Shown: positions 24,400-34,171 of the stretch, piece after piece
Layout of the letters: every line of letters starts with the position of its first letter
Numbering within the stretch: position 1 is the first letter of the stretch
Origin: OCS116 sp051531935
Lineage (GTDB): Bacteria; Pseudomonadota; Alphaproteobacteria; Rhizobiales; OSC116
Reading direction: 5' to 3'
DNA: 64,000 bases
Assembly (NCBI GenBank): GCA_051531935.1
Contig: JAOPTR010000003.1
Span: forward strand, 202,101-266,100
Notes under the pieces: model-generated
What the model saw: the letters and a program-made list of their open reading frames with translations, nothing else
The model's database searches: none
Told to the model about the DNA's origin: nothing
Position numbers and translations under genes: made by a program

Positions 24400-25513
24400 C
24401 TATTCTTCATTATCTGAATCAATTTTACTGGCCAAAGATGCTTCCAGGAACAGGTCGATATCACCATCCAATACCGCGCTTGGGTTACTAGACTCAGCAC
24501 CCGTACGTGTATCTTTTACCATTTGGTAGGGTTGCAATACATAAGAGCGAATCTGATGTCCCCAACCAATTTCTGTTTTAGAAGCTTCAGTTTCGGCAGC
24601 ATCGGCTTCGCGCAATCTTAGCTCATGCTCATAAAGGCGCGCGCGCAGCATTGTCCACGCTGTTGCACGGTTTTTATGCTGGCTACGGTCATTTTGGCAT
24701 TGAACAACAATGTTTGTTTCTAAATGGGTAATACGCACCGCACTATCGGTTTTATTAACATGCTGACCACCTGCCCCACTGGCTCTATAGGTATCAATCC
24801 GAACATCTTTTTCAGATACATCAATTTCAATAGAATCGTCAATCTCTGGGTAAACCCAAACCGACGTAAAACTTGTATGGCGTTTTGCATTGGAATCAAA
24901 GGGCGATATACGCACCAAACGATGCACGCCAGATTCAGTTTTTAACCAGCCATGGGCATTATGCCCCTGAATGTGAATGGTTACAGATTTTATACCTGCT
25001 TCATCACCTGCTTGATATTCAATCGTATCAACCTTATAACCTTGTTTTTCTGACCAACGCACATACATACGAAATAGCATTGAAGCCCAGTCGCAACTCT
25101 CGGTTCCGCCTGCCCCTGCATGAATTTCTAAATAAGTGCTGTTGGCATCCACTTCGCCCGAAAGCAGCGTATCGAGTTGTGCTTTTTCGGCTCTGACCTT
25201 GGTTTTAGCTAGTCCCGCTTCAATTTCTTCGATCATATCCTGATCGTCTTCCATTTCGGCCAGTTCAATCATTTCAGTGCCGTCGCTGATGGCAGTCTCA
25301 AAATCAGAAACTTGCTTAAAGCTATCTTCCAAATTTTGGCGCTCGCGCATCACGGTCTGGGCGTTTTGCGGGTCGTCCCATAATGTGGGGTCTTCTGACA
25401 TTGCATTTAGTTCGTCTAATCTTCTGGTGGCAACATCCCAGTTAAAGATGCCTCCTCAGCAGTGCGATAGACTGCTCAATTACATCAATGATTGCCTGTG
25501 TTTCTGCGCGCAT
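24400..25513 (-). CDS. prfB: Peptide chain release factor 2, expressed through a +1 frameshift
   Basis: RF2 ends translation at UGA and UAA. The gene is in two overlapping frames. Codons 1-23 run from the ATG at 25513 (MRAETQAIID.. ending LLRRHL) to an in-frame TAA at 25444-25442. Reading continues in the +1 frame as NWDVATRRLDELNA into the long downstream frame. The shifted product is about 370 residues, normal for RF2, whereas the downstream frame alone from its first ATG (25401) gives only 333 and loses the first helix. Diagnostic motifs are SPF in RISPFDSNAKRH and the peptidyl-hydrolysis GGQ in ASGAGGQHVNKTD. It follows PBP1a by 23 bases. Autoregulation by RF2 level is expected, but see the unusual UAA. 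Confidence 0.95.
25441..25456 (-). promoter_or_regulatory. prfB programmed +1 frameshift site with UAA stop
   Basis: On the minus strand the site reads AGGAGG CAT CTT TAA C. The internal Shine-Dalgarno (25456-25451), one spacer codon and the slippery CTT (25447-25445) reproduce the E. coli RF2 site AGGGGG TAT CTT TGA C exactly in spacing. The only difference of kind is the stop, UAA (25444-25442) instead of UGA. The residue after the shift becomes Asn instead of the usual Asp, as expected from a single G-to-A change. Confidence 0.9.
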
Positions 25514-25536
25514 TTTTTCACTCGTTAAATTTTAAA

Positions 25537-28056
25537 TTAGAATAATGTACCTTCATCGCTATCGAGCGATAAATCAAGATCAACCGAACCGCCACCAACG
25601 CTACCGCCGCCACCACCAAAATCAAAGCTATCTATTGAAATTGAATTTTCAAAATCGCCTAGATTTTCGAGTGAGTCATCAAAGAACAACGCTTCTTCTG
25701 GTGGTTCGGCGCCATATTTGAACGCTTCGGTTATGATGTTTTTATCGCCTGGCATGGCAGCAATGCCTGTTTTGCCATTAATGCGGAAAAAGTTAAGACC
25801 ATTTGGCACCCTAAAAGGAATAGAAGGTTTGTCTTTAAGCGCCATTTTCATAAAGTCCAAAAATACTGGTGCTGCAAGGTGGCCACCTGTTTGGCTACGG
25901 CCCATATTTTTTGGTTTGTCAAAACCAAGGTATACGCCTACCACCAAATCGGGCGTGTAACCCACAAACCAAGCGTCTTTATAATCATTGGTTGTGCCTG
26001 TTTTACCTGCCACTGGTTTGCCTAATTTTTTAACAATAGGAGCCGTACCACGTTGTACCACGCCTTCCATAAAGCTCGTAATTTGATAAGCAGTCGTGGC
26101 TTGAATCACTTGTTGGCTGTTATCAATAAGGGTTGGTTCTTCTTGGCCTTGCCATGTTTCGGCAACACATGTTGGGCATTGACGCTCATCATGCTTATAA
26201 ATTGTACGGCCATATCTATCTTGAATGCGGTCAATGAGTGTCGGTGTTACTTTTTTGCCGCCATTTGCCAATACACTATAGCCTGTCACCATATTCATAA
26301 CAGTTGTTTCGCCAGATCCCAATGACATAGAAATATATGGGTTCAAGTTTTCATATACGCCAAAATCCGCAGCATATTTGGAAATGGTTCTCATGCCAAT
26401 GTCGTCGGCCAAACGCACAGTCATTACATTACGCGAGCGCTCAATGCCCAAACGCAAAGTCGAGGGGCCATAAAACTGTTTGCTGTAATTTTGCGGACGA
26501 TAAACTTTACTTTGCCCAGGTATGCGTTTTTCATAAGGGGCGTCTAAAACAAGTGAAGATGGCGTGTAACCACTTTCGAGCGCAACCGCATATACAAATG
26601 GTTTAAATGATGAACCAGGTTGGCGCTTTGCTTGTGACGCACGGTTAAATTGGCTCATTTGATAAGAAAAGCCACCAACCAATGCTTGTACACGGCCTGT
26701 ATGAGGGTCCATAACCACAATGCCGCCAGAAATAATGGGAATTTGCATTAACCTGTAATGCTCGCCACTGGTTGCAGGTTCAACATAAATTACATCCCCT
26801 GCATTTAGCACAGCTGCAATGTTTTTAGGCGTACGGCCAACACCGCCGCCTTCACGCGCTGGTTTTGCCCATTTAACTTCTGAGTATGGAATGGTGCTTG
26901 TTTCGCGTAACGCTTCAACTTCACCACCTCTGTTTGTCGAGGGGCGCAAGCCAATACGAGCCGATTTTTTATTCACTTCAAGGACAACAGCCAAACGCCA
27001 AGGCTTAACATCGCTAGGACGTTCGATTTTGGCTAGGCTTTCTGCCCAATTTTCATCTAATTCAATGGTTGTAACTGCACCACGATAGCCGCCAAATTTA
27101 CGGTTATAGCCAACCATGCCGCGCACCAAAGCATCACGTGCTTGAGCTTGCATTTCGGGGTTGAGCGTAGTCCTGATAGAAAGGCCACCTTGAAGCAATT
27201 TATCATTGCCATAAATATCAATAACTTTACGTCTTACATCTTCGGCAAAATATTCGGCAGCAAAAATATGCGCACCAAACGGCCGCGGTGTTACGTTTAA
27301 TGGCTCGCCTTGTGCTTCAATCATCTCATCACGGGTTATATAGCCGTTTTCGAACATACGACCCACCACCCAATTACGTCGTTCGACCGCGCGCTCGGCA
27401 TGTCTAAACGGGTGATAATTGTTAGGCGCTTTAAGTAATGCTGCCAAATAAGCCGATTGAGCAATGGAGATTTTATCGAGAGTTTTACCAAAATAATTAA
27501 GCGATGCGGCTGCCACACCATATGAGCGTAAACCTAGGTTAACCTCATTCATATACAGCTCGATAATTTTACCTTTTGAATAAGCCGATTCAATACGCAA
27601 AGTGAGCAAAGCTTCTTTAACTTTACGAGTATAAGTATATTCATTGGTCAGGAGGAAGTTTTTCGCAACTTGCTGAGTGATGGTTGAAGCACCAATCATC
27701 CGCTTGCCACTGCCTAAATTTTTAAGGTTGGTAAACATAGCACGGCCAAATGCCAAAGCGTCAATTCCGGGATGTGTGAAGAAATTTTTATCTTCTGCCG
27801 ATATAAAGGCATGTACCGTACGTTGAGGAATGGATTCAAACGGAACATACAATCTGCGTTCTTCGGCATATTCGGCCAAAAGTTGGCCATTTGCCGCATG
27901 CATGCGGCTCATCACTTTAGGCTCGTAAGCCGCTAAAGTGTTGTGGTCTGGCAAATCTTGACTTGCATCCCAAATAATATAAGCAACAGCCGCTATGCCT
28001 ACAATGAGGAACATAAACATGATTGCAAAGAGTGAACTAAATATGCGCCAGAGCAT
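25537..28056 (-). CDS. mrcA: Bifunctional penicillin-binding protein 1A
   Basis: Polymerises and cross-links peptidoglycan in the periplasm. 839 residues. An N-terminal membrane anchor (about 8-30) is followed by a GT51 glycosyltransferase with ISAEDKNFFTHPGID (catalytic Glu about 86) and ASTITQQVAKNFLL. The transpeptidase has SxxK in PGSSFKPFVYA (Ser about 481), SRN in ERSRNVMT and KTG in AGKTGTTNDYKDAW (about 684). An OB-like insert characteristic of PBP1A lies between the domains. The C terminus has a GGGGGSVGGG run and an acidic end. It sits between amiC and prfB, an order conserved in alphaproteobacteria. Confidence 0.96.
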   Translation of the reverse strand: MLWRIFSSLFAIMFMFLIVGIAAVAYIIWDASQDLPDHNTLAAYEPKVMSRMHAANGQLLAEYAEERRLYVPFESIPQRTVHAFISAEDKNFFTHPGIDALAFGRAMFTNLKNLGSGKRMIGASTITQQVAKNFLLTNEYTYTRKVKEALLTLRIESAYSKGKIIELYMNEVNLGLRSYGVAAASLNYFGKTLDKISIAQSAYLAALLKAPNNYHPFRHAERAVERRNWVVGRMFENGYITRDEMIEAQGEPLNVTPRPFGAHIFAAEYFAEDVRRKVIDIYGNDKLLQGGLSIRTTLNPEMQAQARDALVRGMVGYNRKFGGYRGAVTTIELDENWAESLAKIERPSDVKPWRLAVVLEVNKKSARIGLRPSTNRGGEVEALRETSTIPYSEVKWAKPAREGGGVGRTPKNIAAVLNAGDVIYVEPATSGEHYRLMQIPIISGGIVVMDPHTGRVQALVGGFSYQMSQFNRASQAKRQPGSSFKPFVYAVALESGYTPSSLVLDAPYEKRIPGQSKVYRPQNYSKQFYGPSTLRLGIERSRNVMTVRLADDIGMRTISKYAADFGVYENLNPYISMSLGSGETTVMNMVTGYSVLANGGKKVTPTLIDRIQDRYGRTIYKHDERQCPTCVAETWQGQEEPTLIDNSQQVIQATTAYQITSFMEGVVQRGTAPIVKKLGKPVAGKTGTTNDYKDAWFVGYTPDLVVGVYLGFDKPKNMGRSQTGGHLAAPVFLDFMKMALKDKPSIPFRVPNGLNFFRINGKTGIAAMPGDKNIITEAFKYGAEPPEEALFFDDSLENLGDFENSISIDSFDFGGGGGSVGGGSVDLDLSLDSDEGTLF

Positions 28057-28210
28057 GCGAACCTAACATGATTTTAATCTACCAAATAAATGAACAGATA
28101 GATGTTTTAAAGTTATAATCGAATCAAATAAATATTACGAATTAATTTATCTGAAACTAATTCTAGATTGTGGCAATGGCTAGACAAAAATGTGTTTTTT
28201 TGTACTTATT

Positions 28211-29719
28211 TTAAAATAATGCACGATTTTTAAAATATTCGACCACAGCACGCCCAATACTGCTCGACATCTTCTCTTGCCATGCCGCAGATTTAAGGTT
28301 TCTCTCATCATTTCGGTTAGATAAATAGCCCAATTCAATAAGAACCGAGGGTACATCAGGAGCTTTCAAAACCCTAAAGCCAGCAAATTTGACAGGCTTT
28401 TTGCGCACAATAACATTTCCGCGCATCATTCTCACTGCCATATTGGCAAAATCCACCGATTTAGTTTTTGAATCACGCTGCGCTAAGTCAATTAAGATTG
28501 AGGCAACGACTTTAGATTCATTTTTAAACTGAACCCCCGCTAAAATATCAGACCTATTTTCTTTACGGGCTAAGGCTGCGGCTTCTTTATCTGATGATTT
28601 ATCGGACAAAGTGTAGATTGAAGCACCCCGTGCCGAGGATGCGCGGCTAGCCACAGAATCAGCATGAATTGAAATAAATAAATCGGCTTTGTGCTTGCGA
28701 GAAATCTTTACGCGGTCACGCAGTTTAATGAAATAATCGCCTTTACGTGTTAGGTGAACTTCAAACTTACCTGTGGCTTGCAGTTTTTTCTGTAGGCGTT
28801 TTGCAAATGCCAAAACCACTCGTTTTTCCCTTGTGCCACCACGGCTAGTGGCACCAGCATCAATGCCGCCATGCCCAGCGTCTAAAACAATAACCGCCTT
28901 ACGTTGTTTGCGGGCTCCTGCGTTTTGCGGGTTTGCTTGGCGCGATGCCAATATAAGCTTATCCATATTTACAGGGCGCTTAATCGGTTTAGGAACCAGG
29001 CTCGTAATTTGTATATATCCACCATTTGTTGTTGGATCGCTAGATGTATCCAATTCCAAATTCAGTGAGGAAATATCTATTTTAGATTGAACAGCATTGG
29101 AGCCATGGTTTGCTTGTGCCGTTGAAAGTGAGGCATCGCCAGCTGCAATTAACATAAGCTCTTCAATTGTCGGAATGTTAGGTTGGAAATCAAGTTCAAT
29201 GGACTGCTGAGTTTCGTTCAATTGGTCATCTATTGACGATTGTACAAGCGCGGATAAATCTTGCTTGGTATTTTGGTTTAAGTTTACAGCATCATTGGAA
29301 GCGCTATCTATGACAATTTGTTTTTTAACAATATCAATAACCAATAACGAACCTTTTTCGGCCTTTGGCGGGACAATAAAAACGGCAGCCACTTCAGTTT
29401 TTTGAATTGTGTCTATAACAATTCTAGACTTTTTGAGTGAAAAATTTCCGTATCTAAATTCTTTAACTAAACCATAGGGCTGAGTGCCTATATTTTCAGG
29501 CAGTTTAAAATCAACGGCATCAAAATCGACAATTAACCGATCGGGCTCGGAAATATTATAAACCTGAAACGCCACCTGCTCACTAAGCTCAATGACAAAG
29601 CGGGTTTTTTCTAACCCACCAGATAAACGTATATCGTAAACATCGTTAGCCCATACGTGGCCAACATTTAACAGGCATGTAAATAACAGCATAATTGCAG
29701 TTTTAATTGCTTGTCTCAT
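28211..29719 (-). CDS. amiC: N-acetylmuramoyl-L-alanine amidase AmiC type
   Basis: Splits septal peptidoglycan during division. 502 residues from the ATG at 29719, chosen because it starts a clean signal peptide (MRQAIKTAIMLLF.. ending VWA at about residue 23). An AMIN domain (about 25-125) targets it to the envelope or septum. A polar linker follows. The zinc-dependent Amidase_3 domain starts VIVLDAGHGGIDAG (about 276, first zinc His), has ISIHADS and ends with catalytic Glu in VLIELGYLSN (about 460). Divergent from rne. Confidence 0.94.
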   Translation of the reverse strand: MRQAIKTAIMLLFTCLLNVGHVWANDVYDIRLSGGLEKTRFVIELSEQVAFQVYNISEPDRLIVDFDAVDFKLPENIGTQPYGLVKEFRYGNFSLKKSRIVIDTIQKTEVAAVFIVPPKAEKGSLLVIDIVKKQIVIDSASNDAVNLNQNTKQDLSALVQSSIDDQLNETQQSIELDFQPNIPTIEELMLIAAGDASLSTAQANHGSNAVQSKIDISSLNLELDTSSDPTTNGGYIQITSLVPKPIKRPVNMDKLILASRQANPQNAGARKQRKAVIVLDAGHGGIDAGATSRGGTREKRVVLAFAKRLQKKLQATGKFEVHLTRKGDYFIKLRDRVKISRKHKADLFISIHADSVASRASSARGASIYTLSDKSSDKEAAALARKENRSDILAGVQFKNESKVVASILIDLAQRDSKTKSVDFANMAVRMMRGNVIVRKKPVKFAGFRVLKAPDVPSVLIELGYLSNRNDERNLKSAAWQEKMSSSIGRAVVEYFKNRALF

Positions 29720-30520
29720 GTTTATTTTGCTTACTCTATTTATGGGTGGTGCCAAAATATTATATAAAAAAAACCTTAATGATTTATATGGATATAGTGA
29801 TAATTCACAATTATGTTTTTTCCATGCTCAAAATCAACTCATTCACAAAAATAAACTCTAGAGGAACATACGCTTTTTTTATTTGCTTAATCGTTAGAAT
29901 CCGACTATTAAGGTGGGATAGATGCCTATAAATAACAATCAATAGCATCGCAAATTAGCGTCTGCATATTATATGTTAACTCAATAATATCAGATAGATA
30001 CAAAGATTTTTAGATGAATTTTTGCGAAATTGTCGCTAAATGAATCAAAATTAGTGGTTACATATTTTTGCATGCGGCAAAGATAATTTACAATAAACCA
30101 CAATATTAACAGCCAGCGAACTGGCAGCGGATGGATTAAAATGGTTCAGTACCATTTAACATTATGTAGAGATTTAATTTTAGCAACTTTTGCTATTATA
30201 CAGTCTGCTGCGTCCTCCATCCTTCCCCTAGAACCATTTAAATATTCGAAAATATTTACGGCTTTGAAATTTAACAATTTTAAGGCCATAGCAATGTTTT
30301 GCAGGTTCTTTAAAAACCTTTCCCTATCTTCGATAGGCAAATTAGATCAGTTAGATGTAAAAATTATATCTAATCATTTTTATCATGCGAACCAAAATTC
30401 GCATCAACAATTATATTCAAACAATAAGCCGCAAAAAAAACTCAACGCAGCCATCAAAAACGCTGCTGATGAGGCGAGATCTCGCTTTGCATACGCTTAT
30501 TATTTGATAGTGAGAGATTC
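29720..30520 (+). promoter_or_regulatory. 800-base intergenic region and probable long leader of rne
   Basis: No convincing gene is present. A plus-strand open frame from 30141 reads into rne but has no family features. The last 220 bases hold several short hairpins: AGGTT/AACCT (30303-30319), CCTATC/GATAGG closing a TTC loop (30323-30337), ATGCGAA/TTCGCAT (30385-30404) and the 12-base palindrome GCGAGATCTCGC at 30474-30485, about 35 bases before the rne start. RNase E genes in other bacteria autoregulate through long structured leaders, so that role is inferred. The amiC promoter must lie in the left half. No consensus box stands out. Confidence 0.45.
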
Positions 30521-33175
30521 ATGGCAAATAATAAAATGCTTATTGACGCAACGCACGAGGAAGAAACACGTGTTGTCATCGTCAAAGGAAACAAGATTGA
30601 AGAATTTGACTTTGAGGCTGCCAACAGACGGCAGCTTAAGGGCAATATATATCTAGCTAAAGTTACACGTGTTGAACCATCGCTCCAAGCCGCTTTTGTG
30701 GACTTTGGTGGCAATAGACACGGCTTTTTGGCCTTCAGTGAAATACATCCTGACTATTATCAGATACCGGCTGCCGATCGTGCATTGCTGCTTAAAGAAG
30801 AAGCTGAAGCCGCTGCTGAAGCTAAACGCGAAGAAGATCGTGCTGATAATGTAGAAAAGTCTACAGATACGACAGATGAAGAACCAGAATCTGGTAACAG
30901 ACGCAATGGACGTAATAATAATCGCAAACGTGGCAGACGTAGTAATACGCGTTTCACGCGCCGCCCTGCCCGCGGTATCTTTACATCATTACCAGCTGCT
31001 GAGCCTTTAACCGAACAAGCAGCTGAGACTGTTGATGCGCCGAGCGCCGATGACAAGCAAGAGCGTAATCCACGTGGCCGTGGTCGTGGCCGTGGTTACC
31101 GTAACAGAGGCCGTGGACGTGGCTTCCGCATGGGCACACGCCCATTGCGCGGAGTTTTTACATCGTTACCGCCATACACCTCAGCCTTAAATGAAGACAC
31201 ACCGTTTGAAAAATACGACAAACGTAACGAAAAAAGCGCCGACAACAAACAAGCTAAAGTAGCGACTGAAGCCACTGGTTTAGGTGAAGTTGTAAAATCT
31301 AGCGAAGTCGTGAACGAATCTGGTGTTGTGTCAATTTTCGATCAAGATACACAGCCCGCTGCTGAGCCAACAACCGCTTTAGATAATAATAAAGAAGAAA
31401 GCCAAGTTGAAGAAACACGCGCTCCTGTGAAACGCAAAACACGTTCACGCAAGCGCTATGAAATTCAACAAGTGATTAAACGTCGCCAAATTATTTTGGT
31501 ACAAGTGGTTAAAGAAGAGCGCGGCAATAAAGGCGCAGCACTTACCACATATCTATCGCTTGCTGGCCGCTATTGTGTGCTTATGCCTAATACACCAAAA
31601 GGTGGTGGCATTAGCCGTAAAATTACCAACGCGCCAGACCGTAAACGCCTAAAAGAAGTGGCCGAAAGCTTAGTTCTAGATGAAGGCATGGGCTTAATTG
31701 TACGTACAGCAGGTGCGAACCGCACCAAAATGGATATTAAGCGCGATTATGAATATCTAATCCGCCTATGGGAAACTGTGCGCAGCCTTACATTGCGTTC
31801 AGTAGCACCGCATTTGGTATATGAAGAAGGTAACCTGATCAAACGCTCAATTCGCGATTTATACGACCGCGATATTGATGCAGTGATTGTATCTGGTGAA
31901 AAAGCTTATCTCGATGCAAAAGCTTTTATGCAAATGCTGATGCCAAGCCATGCCAAAAAAGTACTACGTTATGATGAGCCTCAGCCTATTTTCATTCGTC
32001 ATCATATTGAGCAACAATTAGATTCTATTTACAGCCCGAACGTTACGCTTAAATCTGGTGGTTATTTGGTTATCAACCAAACTGAAGCTCTTGTATCTAT
32101 TGATATTAACTCTGGTAAATCGACCAAAGAAAATAGCATTGAAAATACAGCGGTAAATACCAACCTCGAAGCCGCCGAAGAAATTGCGCGCCAATTACGT
32201 TTGCGCGACCTAGCTGGCTTGGTGGTTATTGACTTTATTGACATGGAAGAGAACCGCAACAATCGAGCTGTCGAAAAACGCATGAAAGATTGCTTGGCTT
32301 CTGACCGCGCTCGTATTCAAGTGGGCCGTATTAGCCATTTTGGTTTGCTAGAAATGTCACGCCAACGCTTACGCGCCAGTTTACTTGAAGGCAGCACCGA
32401 TATGTGCCCTCATTGTCACGGCACAGGGCTTATCCGCTCTAACAGTTCAATGGCATTGCACATATTGAATGCGTTGGAACATCAGCTCATTCAAGGCCGA
32501 GGCCCTTCACTTAATATTTTTGCACCTTTGAACATTACAATGTTCTTGCTTAACAATAAGCGCCAGCAGTTATTTGAAATTGAAAACAGATATAACGCAC
32601 GGGTGAATATTGAAGTTGATACGCACTTAGAAGGTGTGAGCTATCGTATTGAAACGTCAGATCTAGAAGTGCCTAAACGCGCAACAAGTGCTATTAGTCT
32701 CGAATCTGAATATGGCAGCGATGAGCAGATTGAAGCCAAAACAAAAGATGTGCCTGCTGAAGCGACTGAAAAAGAAGTACAAACCGAAAAAAGTAGCGAA
32801 AAGCCAAAAGACACCAAACGAGAGAATAAGCGTGGGCCGCGGAAGAATAATTCTAGGTCTAGAAAACCTGCTGAAAGCAAAGTGGTGAAAGAAACACCTG
32901 CTCAAGCGGGCGAAAAACCAGTTGAAGCAAAGCCAGCAGAAGCAAAAACCGAAACCAAGGTTGAGCCGAAACCTGAAGCCAAACCGACACCAGAAACTAA
33001 GCCTGAGCCAGTTGCAAAAGTTGAAGTTAAAAAAGCACCAAAAGCTAAAAAGGCACCAACTAAAGAAGAGAAACCTAAAAAGGTCGTGTCTAAAGTTGAA
33101 AAAGAAGTGAAAAGCGAAGAAAAACCCGCGAGTGCGAAACAGGGTTGGTGGTCTCGACGTTTTAGCCGAAATTAA
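30521..33175 (+). CDS. rne: Ribonuclease E
   Basis: Endonuclease that initiates mRNA decay and processes rRNA and tRNA. 884 residues. The S1 domain begins GNIYLAKVTRVEPSLQAAFVDFGG (about 40) and is interrupted by a long disordered insertion (about 90-315) rich in Arg/Gly (RGRGRGYRNRGRGRGFR), as in alphaproteobacterial RNase E. The catalytic core has SIDINSGK (Asp about 527) and VVIDFIDME (about 570). The zinc link CPHCHGTG is at about 628. Residues 730-884 are a Lys/Glu/Ala/Pro low-complexity degradosome-scaffold tail ending in a basic WWSRRF. GAGAG lies just before the ATG. Confidence 0.95.
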   Translation: MANNKMLIDATHEEETRVVIVKGNKIEEFDFEAANRRQLKGNIYLAKVTRVEPSLQAAFVDFGGNRHGFLAFSEIHPDYYQIPAADRALLLKEEAEAAAEAKREEDRADNVEKSTDTTDEEPESGNRRNGRNNNRKRGRRSNTRFTRRPARGIFTSLPAAEPLTEQAAETVDAPSADDKQERNPRGRGRGRGYRNRGRGRGFRMGTRPLRGVFTSLPPYTSALNEDTPFEKYDKRNEKSADNKQAKVATEATGLGEVVKSSEVVNESGVVSIFDQDTQPAAEPTTALDNNKEESQVEETRAPVKRKTRSRKRYEIQQVIKRRQIILVQVVKEERGNKGAALTTYLSLAGRYCVLMPNTPKGGGISRKITNAPDRKRLKEVAESLVLDEGMGLIVRTAGANRTKMDIKRDYEYLIRLWETVRSLTLRSVAPHLVYEEGNLIKRSIRDLYDRDIDAVIVSGEKAYLDAKAFMQMLMPSHAKKVLRYDEPQPIFIRHHIEQQLDSIYSPNVTLKSGGYLVINQTEALVSIDINSGKSTKENSIENTAVNTNLEAAEEIARQLRLRDLAGLVVIDFIDMEENRNNRAVEKRMKDCLASDRARIQVGRISHFGLLEMSRQRLRASLLEGSTDMCPHCHGTGLIRSNSSMALHILNALEHQLIQGRGPSLNIFAPLNITMFLLNNKRQQLFEIENRYNARVNIEVDTHLEGVSYRIETSDLEVPKRATSAISLESEYGSDEQIEAKTKDVPAEATEKEVQTEKSSEKPKDTKRENKRGPRKNNSRSRKPAESKVVKETPAQAGEKPVEAKPAEAKTETKVEPKPEAKPTPETKPEPVAKVEVKKAPKAKKAPTKEEKPKKVVSKVEKEVKSEEKPASAKQGWWSRRFSRN

Positions 33176-33186
33176 GATTGATAATG

Positions 33187-33216
33187 CAGAGCTAGCCAAT
33201 TTGGCTGGCTCTGTTT
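33187..33216 (+). terminator. Probable terminator of rne
   Basis: CAGAGCTAGCC pairs with GGCTGGCTCTG (11 bp including one G-T wobble) around the 5-base loop AATTT at 33187-33213. Only three T residues follow before TATAAAAA. The stem is strong but the T tract weak, so termination could be partial. Confidence 0.6.
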
Positions 33217-33379
33217 ATAAAAATTCATACTAAGTGTCTAATTTGGTCACAATTTAAAAATATTTGTTTGGCATAATGAAAATATAATCAAATAAACTTG
33301 CACAAATATTATCCGTAATTATGATTAGATTATGGCTGGTTATATACCAATAACCAAATAGAATATCCTTGGAGGGGAC

Positions 33380-34153
33380 ATGATAAAATCTATCAAGAAA
33401 ACTGCATTCAATTCAATTGTAGCGATGATGGTTAGCCTTACATTCACTTTTACGAATGTAAACTATGCCTCAGCCGAAGAATTTACCGATGCACAACGCA
33501 ATGAAATTATCCAAGTTTTTCAGCAGTTTTTCTTAGAAAACCCCGAGATTATCAGAGAAGCCCTGCTTGCACTTGAGCAAAAGAATGAAGAAAAAAGAGC
33601 TAGCGAAATTAGAGACATTATCGTAAGCCAAAAAACAATTATCGAAAACCCTAAAGGGTTGTTCATTGCTGGCAACCCAGAAGGTGATGTGACGCTGATT
33701 GAATTTTTTGATTATAATGACCCCAATTCAAAACAATCATTGGTTGATATTTTGTACTTGTTAGAGAATGATCCTAATTTAAAAGTTGTTTTATATGAAA
33801 CACCTATGCATGCGCAATCTTCTTTAACCGCATCACACGCAACACTTGCTGCCAAAAAACAAGATAAATATCTAACATTGCATTCAGCATTGCTAAGCTA
33901 TAATGGCGGCCTGCTTGATGAAAAAATCATCTTCGACATCGCCAAACAAGTTGGCCTAAATGTAAACCAGCTTAAAAAAGATATGGGCTCAGCCGATATT
34001 GAACTTGCGATTGAGAATTCATCTAACATTGCAGAGATATTAGGCGTTCAAGGAACACCTGCATTTATCATTGGTGACGAATTATATCGTGGCACAATGG
34101 GCTTAGAAAATATGCGCGCAAAAGTGAACGAAGTTCGCATCAATCTGCAATGA
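33380..34153 (+). CDS. DsbA-like periplasmic protein lacking the CxxC active site
   Basis: 257 residues. The signal peptide ends ASA (about residue 32). A helical N-terminal segment (FTDAQRNEIIQVFQQFFLEN) and a DsbA/Com1-type thioredoxin fold follow. The catalytic position reads EFFDYNDPNSKQS: Asp114-Pro-Asn-Ser117 stands where the paralogue downstream has Cys-Gly-Tyr-Cys, so no thiol chemistry is possible there. The cis-proline loop QGTPAFIIGDE is kept. The reading frame is intact with an excellent GGAGGGG ribosome site, so it looks maintained rather than decayed. A chaperone or substrate-binding role is an inference. Confidence 0.85.
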   Translation: MIKSIKKTAFNSIVAMMVSLTFTFTNVNYASAEEFTDAQRNEIIQVFQQFFLENPEIIREALLALEQKNEEKRASEIRDIIVSQKTIIENPKGLFIAGNPEGDVTLIEFFDYNDPNSKQSLVDILYLLENDPNLKVVLYETPMHAQSSLTASHATLAAKKQDKYLTLHSALLSYNGGLLDEKIIFDIAKQVGLNVNQLKKDMGSADIELAIENSSNIAEILGVQGTPAFIIGDELYRGTMGLENMRAKVNEVRINLQ

Positions 34154-34171
34154 TGAGGTAAGGATTTATTG

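Noticed and set aside
25441..25513. prfB as a broken pseudogene because of the in-frame stop at codon 24
   Set aside because: Internal Shine-Dalgarno, slippery CTT and spacing match the functional recoding site, and all downstream catalytic motifs are intact.
30141..30656. Open frame of 171 codons before and into rne
   Set aside because: No family features, irregular composition, overlaps the rne start by 136 bases, and it lies in a region of hairpins better explained as leader RNA.
32663..33199. Phe-rich minus-strand frame opposite the rne tail
   Set aside because: Phe/Leu/Trp-rich composition is the complement of Lys/Glu/Ala codons in the low-complexity RNase E tail.
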